NCBI RefSeq assembly: GCF_020708045.1
Contig: NZ_JAJFES010000001.1
Span: 124,001-188,000 of the forward strand
Source of the DNA: Massilia sp. IC2-278
GTDB taxonomy: Bacteria > Pseudomonadota > Gammaproteobacteria > Burkholderiales > Burkholderiaceae_D
Direction of reading: 5' to 3'
DNA: 64,000 nt
In this document: positions 19,911 through 28,009 of the stretch, piece by piece
Layout of the letters: every line of letters begins with the position of its first letter
How positions within the stretch are numbered: position 1 is the first letter of the stretch
Notes under the pieces: generated by a model
Told to the model about the DNA's origin: nothing
Database searches by the model: none
Seen by the model: only the letters and a program-made list of their open reading frames with translations
Program-made: the position numbers and the translations under genes

Positions 19911-20059
19911 CTGTCAGCACGCCCCGTGACAGAGCGTTAACGAGGCGTGCAAGGGAAATAACGCATTGTTCCTGTAGGAAACATCCTACATGACAACTTG
20001 TCATTCGTCCAGAGGGCTTGCGGGCTTTTCCGGTTTGGTGGGGTTGCTGCGGGCAGGCT

Positions 20060-20090
20060 GCGCCAGGCCGGAAGGTCCGGCCGCTGGCGC
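20060..20090 (-). terminator. Strong hairpin downstream of the diguanylate cyclase gene
   Basis: Outer arms 20060-20065 and 20085-20090 plus inner arms 20066-20071 and 20077-20082, with a 5-nt loop and a 2-nt bulge. It begins 30 nt past the minus-strand stop at 20120. There is no T-run, so termination is likely but not canonical. Confidence 0.5.
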
Positions 20091-20119
20091 ACGCGTTCAG
20101 GGTAGGAAGGAGAAGGGCG

Positions 20120-21283
20120 TCAGAGCACGACGCTGCGGTTGCGTCCCGCCGACTTGGCGGCGTACAGGGCGCGGTCGGCGCGTTCGATGGCCTGGTCGAT
20201 GGGCTCGCCGTCTTCGTAGCGGGCGAAACCGGCCGAGAAGCGCACGCGCAGATCAGGCAGGGTGGGACTGGCCGGCATCACGGCCAGGGTGTCGCGCAGG
20301 CGCGCCACGCCCAGGGTCGGTTCGCCCGGCGGGGTTTCCGGCAGCAGCAGCAGGAATTCCTCGCCGCCCCAGCGCCCGATCATGTCGGTGCCGCGCAGTA
20401 CCTGCTGGGCCTGGTTGGCAAAGGCGCGCAGCACGGCGTCGCCGGCGGCGTGGCCGAAGGTATCGTTGATGCTCTTGAAGTGATCCAGGTCGATGATGCA
20501 GACGTAGAAGCGCGGGCCGCCGCGCGCATGGCGCGTCGCGTGTTCCTGCAGCAGGGTCATCATGCGGCGCCGGTTCGGCAGGCCGGTCAGTTCGTCGCGC
20601 GCCGCCATCTCGTTGATGTGGGTAAGCGCCTGCTCAAGGGCGATCTTCTGGGTCTTGACGCGGGTGCGCATGTCCATCAACTGGCCGGACAGCTGCGACA
20701 TGGCCAGCATCACCACCGCCGTCAGCGCGAAATTGAAGAGTTCGAGGCGCGCCGGGTAGAGTTCGGGCTGGTGGCGCACGCACCAGTACATCACTGCGCC
20801 CATCACCGCCACCGTGTACAGGCTGGCCACGCGCAGGGCGGCGGGGCGCAGGCTGAACATGCCGAACACCATCACCAGCGACAGCATGATGACGGTGGCG
20901 CCATGCACCGGGCCGGTCATGGCGTAGCCGGTAGCGATCAGGCTCTGGGCCGAGATCACCTGGGGCAGGGCCAGGGTGGGATCGCTGAAGCGGCGGTTCA
21001 GGCCGCTGCGGATGGTGGTGTAGAAGCCGACCATGAACAGGCCGAACAGGCCGGCCAGCCAGGCAATATGCTTCGCCTGCGCGACGCCGATCATGGTGGC
21101 ATAGGCGAGCAGCACCACGACGGTCGCGGTGACGAGGGCGGCCAGCAGCAGCAGGCTGAGCGTGCGGCGCTGGCGGCTGTCGGTCGTCAGGATCGCATCG
21201 CCCAGCCGGGTCAGCCAGCTGGGGAGGCGCTCGAGCTCAGGGTCAGGATCGGGGGGCGCGGATGCGGCCACGGGCGTCGGCAT
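20120..21283 (-). CDS. Membrane diguanylate cyclase (GGDEF domain)
   Basis: 387 residues from ATG 21283; the frame extends three codons upstream to a TTG, but the ATG is preferred. About six transmembrane helices (residues 40-200) form a membrane sensor of unclear type. A short coiled stretch follows, then the GGDEF domain with signature GGEEF (306-310) and an inhibitory-site RxxD (RGTD) exactly five residues before it. Both Mg/GTP-binding and product-feedback residues are present, so it should make c-di-GMP under product control. It has the orientation of the downstream exporter operon but is separated by about 470 bp and a hairpin, so it is not in that operon. Confidence 0.93.
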   Translation of the reverse strand: MPTPVAASAPPDPDPELERLPSWLTRLGDAILTTDSRQRRTLSLLLLAALVTATVVVLLAYATMIGVAQAKHIAWLAGLFGLFMVGFYTTIRSGLNRRFSDPTLALPQVISAQSLIATGYAMTGPVHGATVIMLSLVMVFGMFSLRPAALRVASLYTVAVMGAVMYWCVRHQPELYPARLELFNFALTAVVMLAMSQLSGQLMDMRTRVKTQKIALEQALTHINEMAARDELTGLPNRRRMMTLLQEHATRHARGGPRFYVCIIDLDHFKSINDTFGHAAGDAVLRAFANQAQQVLRGTDMIGRWGGEEFLLLLPETPPGEPTLGVARLRDTLAVMPASPTLPDLRVRFSAGFARYEDGEPIDQAIERADRALYAAKSAGRNRSVVL

Positions 21284-21467
21284 GTGTCTCAAGAAGTCGT
21301 CGTGGGTATCGAAGTCCGGTCTGCGCCGGCGCAGCGATTATACAACCGACAATTCTCAAGAAGATAACTTGTTGCCGTGGGGATGCAAAATAATTGCTTA
21401 GACAAGTGTTGAAAGTATGTCAGCCGCAACAATTCGCAGAGCGCGGCTGACATTGCCTCCCACGGAA

Positions 21468-22517
21468 TCAGGCCTGCACGACGACGCGCGCGCTGCCCGC
21501 TTCCATGCGGCCGACGACGCGGGCCTCACCGAAACCTTCGCGTGCGAACAGGGCCAGCACGGCGTCGGCCGCTTCCGGCGCGCACGACACCAGCAGGCCG
21601 CCCGAGGTTTGCGGGTCGGTCAGCAGCGCGCGCTGGGCAGCGGTGATGCCGTCGGCCAGGGCCACGTCCTTGCCGTAGGCATCCCAGTTGCGGCCGGATG
21701 CGCCGGTAAAGTAGCCGTCGTGGGCCAGCTGCAGCACCCCGGGCAGCAGGGGAATCGCCTCCATGTCGAGCCGCGCTTCGAGCCCGGCGCCGCGCGCCAG
21801 TTCCAGCAGGTGGCCGAGCAGGCCGAAGCCGGTGACATCGGTCAGGGCGTGGACGCCGTCCATCTCGGCCAGCAGCTTGCCCGGCTTGTTCAGTTTGGTG
21901 GTGTTGGCGATCATCGCGGCATAGCCATCCTCGCCCAGCGCGTCCTTCTTCAATGCGGCCGAAAGCACGCCCACGCCCAGCGGTTTGCCGAGGATCAGCA
22001 CGTCGCCGGCGCGGGCGTCGGCATTGCGCTTCACGCGGTCCGGGTGCACCAGGCCCATCACCACCAGGCCGTAGATCGGCTCCACCGAGTCGATGGTGTG
22101 GCCGCCGGCGATCGGGATGCCGGCTTCGGCGCACACCGATTCGCCGCCGCGGATGATGTCGCCGATGGTTTCCAGAGGCAGCTTGTTGATCGGCATGCCG
22201 ACCAGGGCCAGGGCCATGATCGGGGTGCCGCCCATGGCGTACACGTCGGAGATGGCATTGGTGGCCGCTATGCGGCCGAAGTCGAAGGGATCGTCGACGA
22301 TCGGCATGAAGAAGTCGGTGGTGGCGATCAGCGCCTGCTCGTCGTTGAGTTTATAGACGGCGGCGTCGTCGGCCGTCTCGATGCCGACCATCAATTGCGG
22401 CGGCACGGGGAAGCCGCTCGACTTCTTCAGGATCTCGGCCAGCACGCCGGGGGCGATCTTGCAGCCGCAGCCGCCGCCGTGGGAGAAGGAAGTCAGTTTG
22501 ATGGGTTGGTCGCTCAT
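21468..22517 (-). CDS. selD: Selenide, water dikinase (selenophosphate synthetase)
   Basis: 349 residues, normal for SelD. The glycine-rich N-terminus HGGGCGCK contains the catalytic Cys and Lys. The AIRS/PurM-like core follows with DDAAVY, TTDFFMPIVDDP, NAISDVYAMGG and the C-terminal TDPQTSGGL. It converts selenide and ATP to selenophosphate, the donor for selenocysteine, selenouridine or selenosugars. It starts 26 nt downstream of the senB-like gene on the same strand, which points to a role as the SenC partner in selenosugar formation. No selA, selB or mnmH is in the window. Confidence 0.96.
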   Translation of the reverse strand: MSDQPIKLTSFSHGGGCGCKIAPGVLAEILKKSSGFPVPPQLMVGIETADDAAVYKLNDEQALIATTDFFMPIVDDPFDFGRIAATNAISDVYAMGGTPIMALALVGMPINKLPLETIGDIIRGGESVCAEAGIPIAGGHTIDSVEPIYGLVVMGLVHPDRVKRNADARAGDVLILGKPLGVGVLSAALKKDALGEDGYAAMIANTTKLNKPGKLLAEMDGVHALTDVTGFGLLGHLLELARGAGLEARLDMEAIPLLPGVLQLAHDGYFTGASGRNWDAYGKDVALADGITAAQRALLTDPQTSGGLLVSCAPEAADAVLALFAREGFGEARVVGRMEAGSARVVVQA

Positions 22518-22543
22518 GTTCGGTTCCAGGGTTGTTGACGTAT

Positions 22544-23524
22544 TCAGGACGCGCTCGCGCGCAGCAGATTATCCACCAAGTCGCACAAGGCTGCTTGCTC
22601 GGCGGCCGGGGCGAACAGCGGGGCGCGCGCGGCGCACTGGCGGCACAGCAGGGAATCGAATGCCGGGTCGCTTGCGATACGGTCGAGCAGCTGGGCCAGG
22701 GCGGCGGCGTCGCCGGGCGGGAAATAGCCGGCGTAGTCGTTCCCGAGCATGCCGCGGTTGCCGTCGATGTTCGAAGCCAGCACCGGCACGCCGCTGGTGA
22801 CGGCTTCGATGATGACGTTGGCGCCGCCTTCCATGTGGGAGGCGATGACCATGGCCGCGCAGCGTTTCAGGCGCTGGCGCGTGGCGGCGTGGGACATCGG
22901 GCCGAGCCAGCGGTAGCGTGGGCATGCCTGTTCCGTGTCGCCTGCCGCCTCGGCCAGGGCCGGATCGAGGGCGCTGCCGATGTGCAGCAGGCGCAGGCGC
23001 GGGTGCGTCACCAGTTGCGCGGCGCGCATGAAGGTCTGCGGGTCTTTCTCAAGGCGCAGGTGGCCGATCATGCAGACATCGAATTGGCGCCGGTTCGTTT
23101 CTGGTGGCGGGCGCAGGGTGGGCGCGGACTGGTAGATCACGCGGGCCCTGGCGCGCAGCGGTGGCGGCAGGCGTTCCAGGCCGGCTTCCTGCAGCACGAC
23201 CAGGGCGCTGGCGTGCTCGAGCGAAGCGCGGGCTTCAAGCGAGGTGTCGATGTCGCGGTACAGGTCGGTGCCGGTCAGGACCAGGATGCTGGGCCGGTGC
23301 GGATGGCGTTCGCAGAAGGCAGCCAGTGCGGCGGCCGAGCGCCGCGCGTGCAGGGCGATCAGGAGGTCGGGCTCGGGCTGGCCAGCATCCGGCCAGCTTC
23401 CGGCAACGCGCACGCGGTAGTCCATGCCGAGGAAACGCGCCCAGCGGCTGGCCGTTTGCCAATTGCCATTGTTGTCGCTGGCGGCGGCCGGGCTAACGAT
23501 GGTAATGCGGGAGCGGGTGGTCAC
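22544..23524 (-). CDS. senB: Selenosugar synthase-like glycosyltransferase (SenB family)
   Basis: 326 residues from a GTG start at 23524. The N-terminus ITIVSPAAASDNNGNWQTA followed by SRWARFL is characteristic of the SenB family (formerly an uncharacterised glycosyltransferase family), and a GT-B C-terminal half follows (MIGHLRLEKDP, SHMEGGANVIIEAVTSGVP). Established for the family: SenB joins selenophosphate to a UDP-sugar to give a selenosugar in selenoneine biosynthesis. The adjacent selD supports this. SenA, the enzyme that couples the selenosugar to hercynine, is not encoded here. Ordinary group 1 glycosyltransferase activity is the main alternative. Confidence 0.85.
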   Translation of the reverse strand: MTTRSRITIVSPAAASDNNGNWQTASRWARFLGMDYRVRVAGSWPDAGQPEPDLLIALHARRSAAALAAFCERHPHRPSILVLTGTDLYRDIDTSLEARASLEHASALVVLQEAGLERLPPPLRARARVIYQSAPTLRPPPETNRRQFDVCMIGHLRLEKDPQTFMRAAQLVTHPRLRLLHIGSALDPALAEAAGDTEQACPRYRWLGPMSHAATRQRLKRCAAMVIASHMEGGANVIIEAVTSGVPVLASNIDGNRGMLGNDYAGYFPPGDAAALAQLLDRIASDPAFDSLLCRQCAARAPLFAPAAEQAALCDLVDNLLRASAS

Positions 23525-23731
23525 GTTGCAGAAGGCAATGGAAGAGGGCGCGATTATACGGCGGGTGGCGCCGGCGCGGTCTTACGCGACGAAAAGTGCT
23601 TTGAGAACAGGAAACCGGCGATCAGTGGGATTGGGACAGCATCGTCCTACGCCCGTGGCCGCTATGGGACTATGTTTGCGCAGTAGGCGCAGGATTATCA
23701 TGGGACCACATTTCATGAGGAGGAGGTCAGC

Positions 23732-23977
23732 ATGTCGATGCAAAGCGAAGTCGAGGACACCAAAGGACGGGATGCTCACGGAAGCACAGGTAGCGACGCG
23801 GGCAGTGCCGAGAGCGTCAACACCAGCGGCACGGCCGATAGCGGCGCCCAAGGGAAGCCGGGCGCAGGGAACGGCAACCAGCAGTCCGGCCAGCACACTG
23901 GCCAGCAAGACGCGATGCCCCCGAGCCAGACCGACGATGACCAGTACGACCAGGGCACCGTGCAGCGCGAGTCCTGA
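23732..23977 (+). CDS. Small hydrophilic low-complexity protein, unknown function
   Basis: 81 residues, rich in Gly, Ser, Gln, Asp and Asn, with no hydrophobic segment and no Cys. The start is well supported: an extended Shine-Dalgarno (aggaggaggt, 23719-23728) lies just before the ATG. The protein looks intrinsically disordered. An open frame on the other strand (23582-24034) overlaps it but lacks a ribosome-binding site. Not recognised; similar in character to the small protein at 41461. Confidence 0.7.
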   Translation: MSMQSEVEDTKGRDAHGSTGSDAGSAESVNTSGTADSGAQGKPGAGNGNQQSGQHTGQQDAMPPSQTDDDQYDQGTVQRES

Positions 23978-24114
23978 CCGCCCCGGCTGGTCGACGCTGG
24001 CTGGCCGAGGGTCATACTGCTGACTGGCCAGCAATTGCAGCTGTCGTGCGCGACTTGGGATGAATAATCGGACCGGCCGCGTGTCCGCGCTGGGGAAATT
24101 TTGCCTACCGGCGT

Positions 24115-24744
24115 CTACTGTACGGTATAGCGTAGTTCGTCAAACTCGGCACTTCGTAAGCGCACCTGGTCGCCCGATGCAAATTGAATGCCTTCAAGAT
24201 AGCCAATTTCGACTGTTTTGCCAGGAGCGACTTGGAAGGATCGTTGGTTTACAGCTCCAGTTGTCGGATTGCGTGTTGCCATCAACACTGGCAGTTGCAT
24301 GGCTGATATGTTCGTGAACATCGCTACTAAACCACGGCCCATTGCAGAGCGGCGCATTTCGATTCGCACTGGTACAGCGGGCAGGCGAGACTTTTCCTGC
24401 TCAAGCGCGGCTTGCACGGACTCTGTCCTAGCTTTCTCCAATGCTAGGGCTTGCTCTTTGCTTTCCACTTCAGACGAAAGTTGAGCCGACTTACTGGCTA
24501 ATGTTTGTGCGTCGGTACGAGCAGCATTCAGGTCTGTCTTTAGCTCAGCCGCACGGGCGACTTCTTTGGCAATCTCTAACTGTAAGGTTGCAACGGTTGC
24601 CTTCTGGGCGTCGAGGTCGCGGGTAGCTTGATAGTAGAGTGCTGCCAGGGCTACGGACGCGGCTGCAAGAGTAGCGACAGCAACCTTCAAGGTGAGGGAC
24701 GAATTTGGTTGCCGGGAAACCGGTGAAGACAATTGGGCGCTCAT
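24115..24744 (-). CDS. Membrane-anchored coiled-coil protein, unknown function
   Basis: 209 residues. A short cytoplasmic N-terminus is followed by one transmembrane helix (about 22-41, VAVATLAAASVALAALYY), a long Ala/Lys/Glu-rich coiled coil (about 45-118) and a C-terminal beta-rich domain (PVRIEMRRSAMGRGLVAMF to the end). The topology resembles an inner-membrane protein with a periplasmic stalk and head. Codon usage is more AT-rich than in flanking genes. No family recognised; the gene stands alone on the minus strand. Confidence 0.7.
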   Translation of the reverse strand: MSAQLSSPVSRQPNSSLTLKVAVATLAAASVALAALYYQATRDLDAQKATVATLQLEIAKEVARAAELKTDLNAARTDAQTLASKSAQLSSEVESKEQALALEKARTESVQAALEQEKSRLPAVPVRIEMRRSAMGRGLVAMFTNISAMQLPVLMATRNPTTGAVNQRSFQVAPGKTVEIGYLEGIQFASGDQVRLRSAEFDELRYTVQ

Positions 24745-24898
24745 GGATTCTTTCCGTACTCAGGTCAAGGGCTCGCGCGATAGGGAATGAGTTTAACCAT
24801 TAGTAGGATAAGTGTCCATTGAGCAATACTAGCTTGCCAGGATAAGCGCTTGAGCATAAGTCGGCAGTAAATGCGAGGTTAAGCTCATCCGATTTGGA

Positions 24899-25273
24899 TC
24901 AACAGCCACTGTAGTTCTTGCGGCCACTAGCAGTAAGGGTGTATGTACCGCCTCGGGGGCCTGTATAACAAGTTGACCCTGTGGGTCGATTATTTTGAAG
25001 CCGCTGCGCCTGCGACGGAGTTACTAGTTGCTGGGATTCGCGCTTTCTGCTGGGTTCATTCGCAACGGATTGGCTCGGTCTCGGTGCAGACACTTGCGGA
25101 GCTCGGTGGCAGTGGTAATCGCCTGTCTTGCGGTTGTTATGGCATCCCTGCGCATTCAGCCCACCGCCGTGGGCAAGCGCTTCCGAACCTGTCACTAAAC
25201 CCAGAGCGAGAAATAGCAGGGAAAGTTGTTGTTTTCGCTTTCTATTCTCTGAGTACTCGGCTATGCCTCCCAT
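24899..25273 (-). CDS. Small exported YHCHR-motif protein with a PBCV-type basic adaptor-like C-terminus
   Basis: 124 residues. ATG 25273 has AAGGA seven bases upstream. A hydrophobic stretch LSLLFLALGLVTG is a probable signal sequence. It is followed by HGGGLNAQGCHNNRKTGDY and the HCHR motif, a small Cys/His-rich module common in exported and phage-related bacterial proteins. The C-terminus YTGPRGGTYTLTASGRKNY resembles the PBCV basic adaptor domain. Function is unknown. AT-rich compared with the surroundings. Confidence 0.72.
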   Translation of the reverse strand: MGGIAEYSENRKRKQQLSLLFLALGLVTGSEALAHGGGLNAQGCHNNRKTGDYHCHRAPQVSAPRPSQSVANEPSRKRESQQLVTPSQAQRLQNNRPTGSTCYTGPRGGTYTLTASGRKNYSGC

Positions 25274-25461
25274 AAAGATTCCTTGTTTTGTTGTTAGAAA
25301 CTCATGCTACTACAAAATTTAATGGGTGAAACTATTCAAATACCACTACCCAGCTGCATTGCCACTGTACTACCGTGTAACGACCAAATCGTATTATCTT
25401 GTTAAAACGAAACAATCAATTTAAACTAAGATTGCAGAACTTATAAGAATTGAGGGGAATG

Positions 25462-25707
25462 ATGAAGCACATGATTGGTCTAGCAGTTGTCGCGTTAGCA
25501 TTGGTGGGATGCGGTAACAAAGCGCCTGAAATCGCAGCCGACAGTGGCAGCAATAGTGGAGACAATGTCGCTAGGTGCACCGAGCGCGGCGTCGCATACT
25601 TCAAAGAAATTGGTTCGTACCCGACGCTGACGAGCGCTCCAAATGCTGGCCGTGCGGCGGAGGATGTGGCAATGGAACGTTGCCAGCGCACGTTGACCGC
25701 TTTTTGA
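25462..25707 (+). CDS. Small lipoprotein, unknown function
   Basis: About 81 residues. The start at ATG 25462 is preferred because the Shine-Dalgarno gagggg (25452-25457) is correctly spaced; ATG 25459 and an upstream TTG at 25450 are in frame but too close to it or before it. The leader MIGLAVVALALVGC has a lipobox (LVGC), so the mature protein should be lipidated at that Cys. The remainder (about 65 residues) has two further Cys (ARCTERG and MERCQRT), possibly a disulfide. Not recognised. Confidence 0.65.
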   Translation: MKHMIGLAVVALALVGCGNKAPEIAADSGSNSGDNVARCTERGVAYFKEIGSYPTLTSAPNAGRAAEDVAMERCQRTLTAF

Positions 25708-26025
25708 CGATAAAAATCGTCCTTTTTAACTAGAGAAGTTAAGCATGCTTAATGTGGAAACTCCCTCTGTCCAATAGTCATATCAGCCTAGGACACGGCA
25801 TGCGTTGACATCTGTTTTTGGCCGATAGCGGACAGTCGGAATGCTTAAGTGTACGAGTTCGTTTATCAATGCAAACGCGAGTTTTGCCAGGCATTCCCGA
25901 TATGAATTTATAGGCGCGTCATAACGTAAGCCCCAGGCAGCAGGGTGTATGTCGTGCGACGACATACAGGGACGAAAAAAAACGGCTGCCATAGCAGCCG
26001 TTCTTTATTCAGATCACGTCAGCGA
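25708..26025. other. Intergenic region with paired hairpins
   Basis: No convincing gene. A 69-codon minus frame at 25783-25992 has no ribosome-binding site and runs into the terminator. Near the right end lies a perfect 10-bp inverted repeat (tgtatgtcgt / acgacataca, 25946-25955 and 25959-25968), directly followed by the rhlE terminator. Confidence 0.6.
25975..26002 (-). terminator. Intrinsic terminator of rhlE
   Basis: Arms 25981-25989 and 25994-26002 (9 bp, loop cata) are followed on the minus strand by an uninterrupted T-run (A-run 25975-25982 on the plus strand). It starts 24 nt past the rhlE stop. Confidence 0.93.
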
Positions 26026-27591
26026 TCAGTTGTCGCCGAAAGTGCGGCGCGCGCCTTCGAACGAACGCGGATGCGCGTTGCCGCTGCGGAAGCCGCCTTC
26101 ACGGCGCTGGCCGCCTTCGCGCGGCGCTGCGTCGCGGTTGTAGCCGCGGTCACGGTTGTAGCCGCCTTCACGCGGTGCCGCGTCGCGGTTATAACCACCT
26201 TCACGCGGTGCCGAGTTATGACCACCTTCGCGCGGTCCGGCGTCCCGGTTGTAACCGCCACCCTGCGGTGCGCCATCACGCTGGCCGTAAGGCTTGCTGA
26301 AGCTGCGCTGGCCCGGCTTGGCGGCGCTGCGGCCGTCGCCTGGTTTCCAGCCGGGACGGGCGCCGCCGCGCGATGCCGGTGCGGCACGCTTCGGCTCGAA
26401 ACCTTCCACCACGTTGACCGGAATCAGCTGCTTGGTGAAACGCTCGATGCGCTTGACGTTGATGCCTTCGGCGTGGTTCACCAGCGAGATGGCGAGACCG
26501 TTGCGGCCTGCACGGCCGGTACGGCCGATACGGTGCACGTAGTCCTCAGGGAACTTCGGCAGGTCGTAGTTCACCACGTGGGTGATGGTCGGCACGTCGA
26601 TGCCGCGGGCGGCAACGTCAGTGGCCACCAGCACGCGCACCTGGCCGCGGCGCATGCTGTCCAGGGTGCGGTTGCGCGCGCCCTGGTGCATGTCGCCGTG
26701 CAGCGCGGCGGCTGCGAAGCCGGCGATGTTCAGGCGGTCGGCGATCATGTCGGCGTCGCGCTTGGTGGCGGTGAAGACCACGGCCTGGTCCATCGTGTCG
26801 TCGCGCAGCAGGTGGTCGAGCAGGCGGTTCTTGTGCGACAGGTCGTCGACGAAGTGCACGCGCTGGACGATGTTTTCATGGCGGTTGGCCGCGCTCATGA
26901 TCTGGATCGTCTGCGGATTCTTGGTGATGCGGCGCGCCATGTTGCCGACCACGCCGTCGAGCGTTGCCGAGAACAGCATGGTCTGGCGGGTTTCCGGCGT
27001 CGCGGCGACGATTTTCTCGATGTCGTCGATGAAGCCCATGTCCAGCATGCGGTCGGCTTCGTCCAGCACCAGGATTTCCAGTTGCGAGAAGTCGATCTTG
27101 CCCGATTCCATGTGGTCGATCAGGCGGCCTGGGGTTGCGACCAGGATTTCAGGATTCTTGGCCAGCAGTTGCATCTGCTTCGGGTAAGGCATGCCGCCCA
27201 GGATCGAGACGGCGCGGATGCGGCGCATCGAGGTGGTGTACTGCTCGGTCGCGGTGGTCACTTGCAGGGCCAATTCGCGGGTCGGGGTCAGGACCAGCAT
27301 CTTCGGCTTGGCGGCGGTAAAGCGAACGCGCTCGCCGCGCGAGCGGGCCGACTGCGCTTCTTGCGCAGGGGTGCGGCCGGCAGGTGCAGGCTCGGCGCTG
27401 GCCAGCTTGTGCAGGGCCGGCAGCATGAATGCCGCGGTCTTGCCCGAACCGGTTTGCGACGAGACCAGCAGGTCGCGGCCGCCGATGGCGGCAGGGATGG
27501 CCTGTTCCTGGACTGGCGTCGGCTTGGTGTAACCGGCTGCGGCGACTGCCTGGACGAGGGACGCGTGGAGACCTAGTGCTTCAAAACTCAT
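26026..27591 (-). CDS. rhlE: DEAD-box ATP-dependent RNA helicase, RhlE type
   Basis: 521 residues. Two RecA-like domains with the full motif set: Q motif (TPVQEQAIP), motif I (SSQTGSGKT), PTREL, motif II (VLDEADRMLD), motif III (SAT), RGIDVPTITHVVN and HRIGRTGR. The C-terminal 130 residues are a basic, low-complexity tail with repeats of the type REGGYNRDAAP, probably an RNA-binding disordered region that varies in copy number. RhlE proteins remodel rRNA and mRNA structure. The gene is monocistronic: a clear terminator follows and about 420 bp precede it. Confidence 0.95.
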   Translation of the reverse strand: MSFEALGLHASLVQAVAAAGYTKPTPVQEQAIPAAIGGRDLLVSSQTGSGKTAAFMLPALHKLASAEPAPAGRTPAQEAQSARSRGERVRFTAAKPKMLVLTPTRELALQVTTATEQYTTSMRRIRAVSILGGMPYPKQMQLLAKNPEILVATPGRLIDHMESGKIDFSQLEILVLDEADRMLDMGFIDDIEKIVAATPETRQTMLFSATLDGVVGNMARRITKNPQTIQIMSAANRHENIVQRVHFVDDLSHKNRLLDHLLRDDTMDQAVVFTATKRDADMIADRLNIAGFAAAALHGDMHQGARNRTLDSMRRGQVRVLVATDVAARGIDVPTITHVVNYDLPKFPEDYVHRIGRTGRAGRNGLAISLVNHAEGINVKRIERFTKQLIPVNVVEGFEPKRAAPASRGGARPGWKPGDGRSAAKPGQRSFSKPYGQRDGAPQGGGYNRDAGPREGGHNSAPREGGYNRDAAPREGGYNRDRGYNRDAAPREGGQRREGGFRSGNAHPRSFEGARRTFGDN

Positions 27592-28009
27592 TGTTTAATT
27601 TTCTTTCGGTAGAAATCAGCGCTCATGGATGATTTCGGAGCGCAAAATAGCAACGCGAACCAACACAACGAAATGACTCAAAAATGAAAGAAATTTCGGC
27701 ACAAAAGCTTTGCGCCGGGACGGTGTCAAGGTGCGACACGCAGGGCGGGAGGGCTTTATGGGAGGGTATCTGATTGATACGCCTGGCTTGCGAAGCTGCT
27801 AGTAAATCGGTACTGACGCTGCCACGGCCATGAGTCTGGCGACTCAGGAATCACGTTCATTTTGCAGCGCACAAACGACACTATACAGCAGAATCGATCT
27901 GCTTGCACAGCGCCGTCCATTTGATGTTGCGCAAACAGCGGACTTGATAAAAGTCCGCTGCCTGGCGAGGAGGGCAGGAAAGCGGGTGCTTGGCCCGCCT
28001 GGGGGCGTC
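27592..28009. other. Intergenic region between mltD and rhlE
   Basis: No convincing gene. It should contain the rhlE promoter and leader (minus strand). A hairpin at 27937-27959 lies behind mltD, and a small inverted repeat gtgtc/gacac lies near 27723-27740. Confidence 0.5.
27937..27959 (-). terminator. Probable terminator hairpin of mltD
   Basis: Perfect 9-bp arms (27937-27945, 27951-27959) with a 5-nt loop, 50 nt beyond the mltD stop. Only a short T-stretch follows on the minus strand, so it is a moderate candidate. Confidence 0.55.

Larger units (their letters stand above)
19652..20119. other. Intergenic region upstream of the exporter operon
   Basis: No convincing gene. It holds the conserved module B (19814-19910), which includes a palindrome-like GCACAT-tg-ATGTGC (19825-19838). 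Two adjacent perfect palindromes follow, TGTAGGA-aaca-TCCTACA (19973-19990) and TGACAA-c-TTGTCA (19991-20003), and then a strong hairpin at 20060-20090 behind the diguanylate cyclase gene. Confidence 0.6.

Noticed and set aside
23582..24034. 150-codon minus-strand frame overlapping the small gene at 23732
   Set aside because: No ribosome-binding site; the plus-strand frame has a very strong one. A hydrophobic translation alone is weak evidence.
24943..25275. 110-codon plus-strand frame opposite the YHCHR gene
   Set aside because: The minus frame encodes a recognisable motif protein with signal sequence and Shine-Dalgarno.
24060..25990. AT-rich patch considered as a defence island or prophage remnant
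   Set aside because: No integrase, nuclease, toxin-antitoxin pair or phage structural gene could be recognised.
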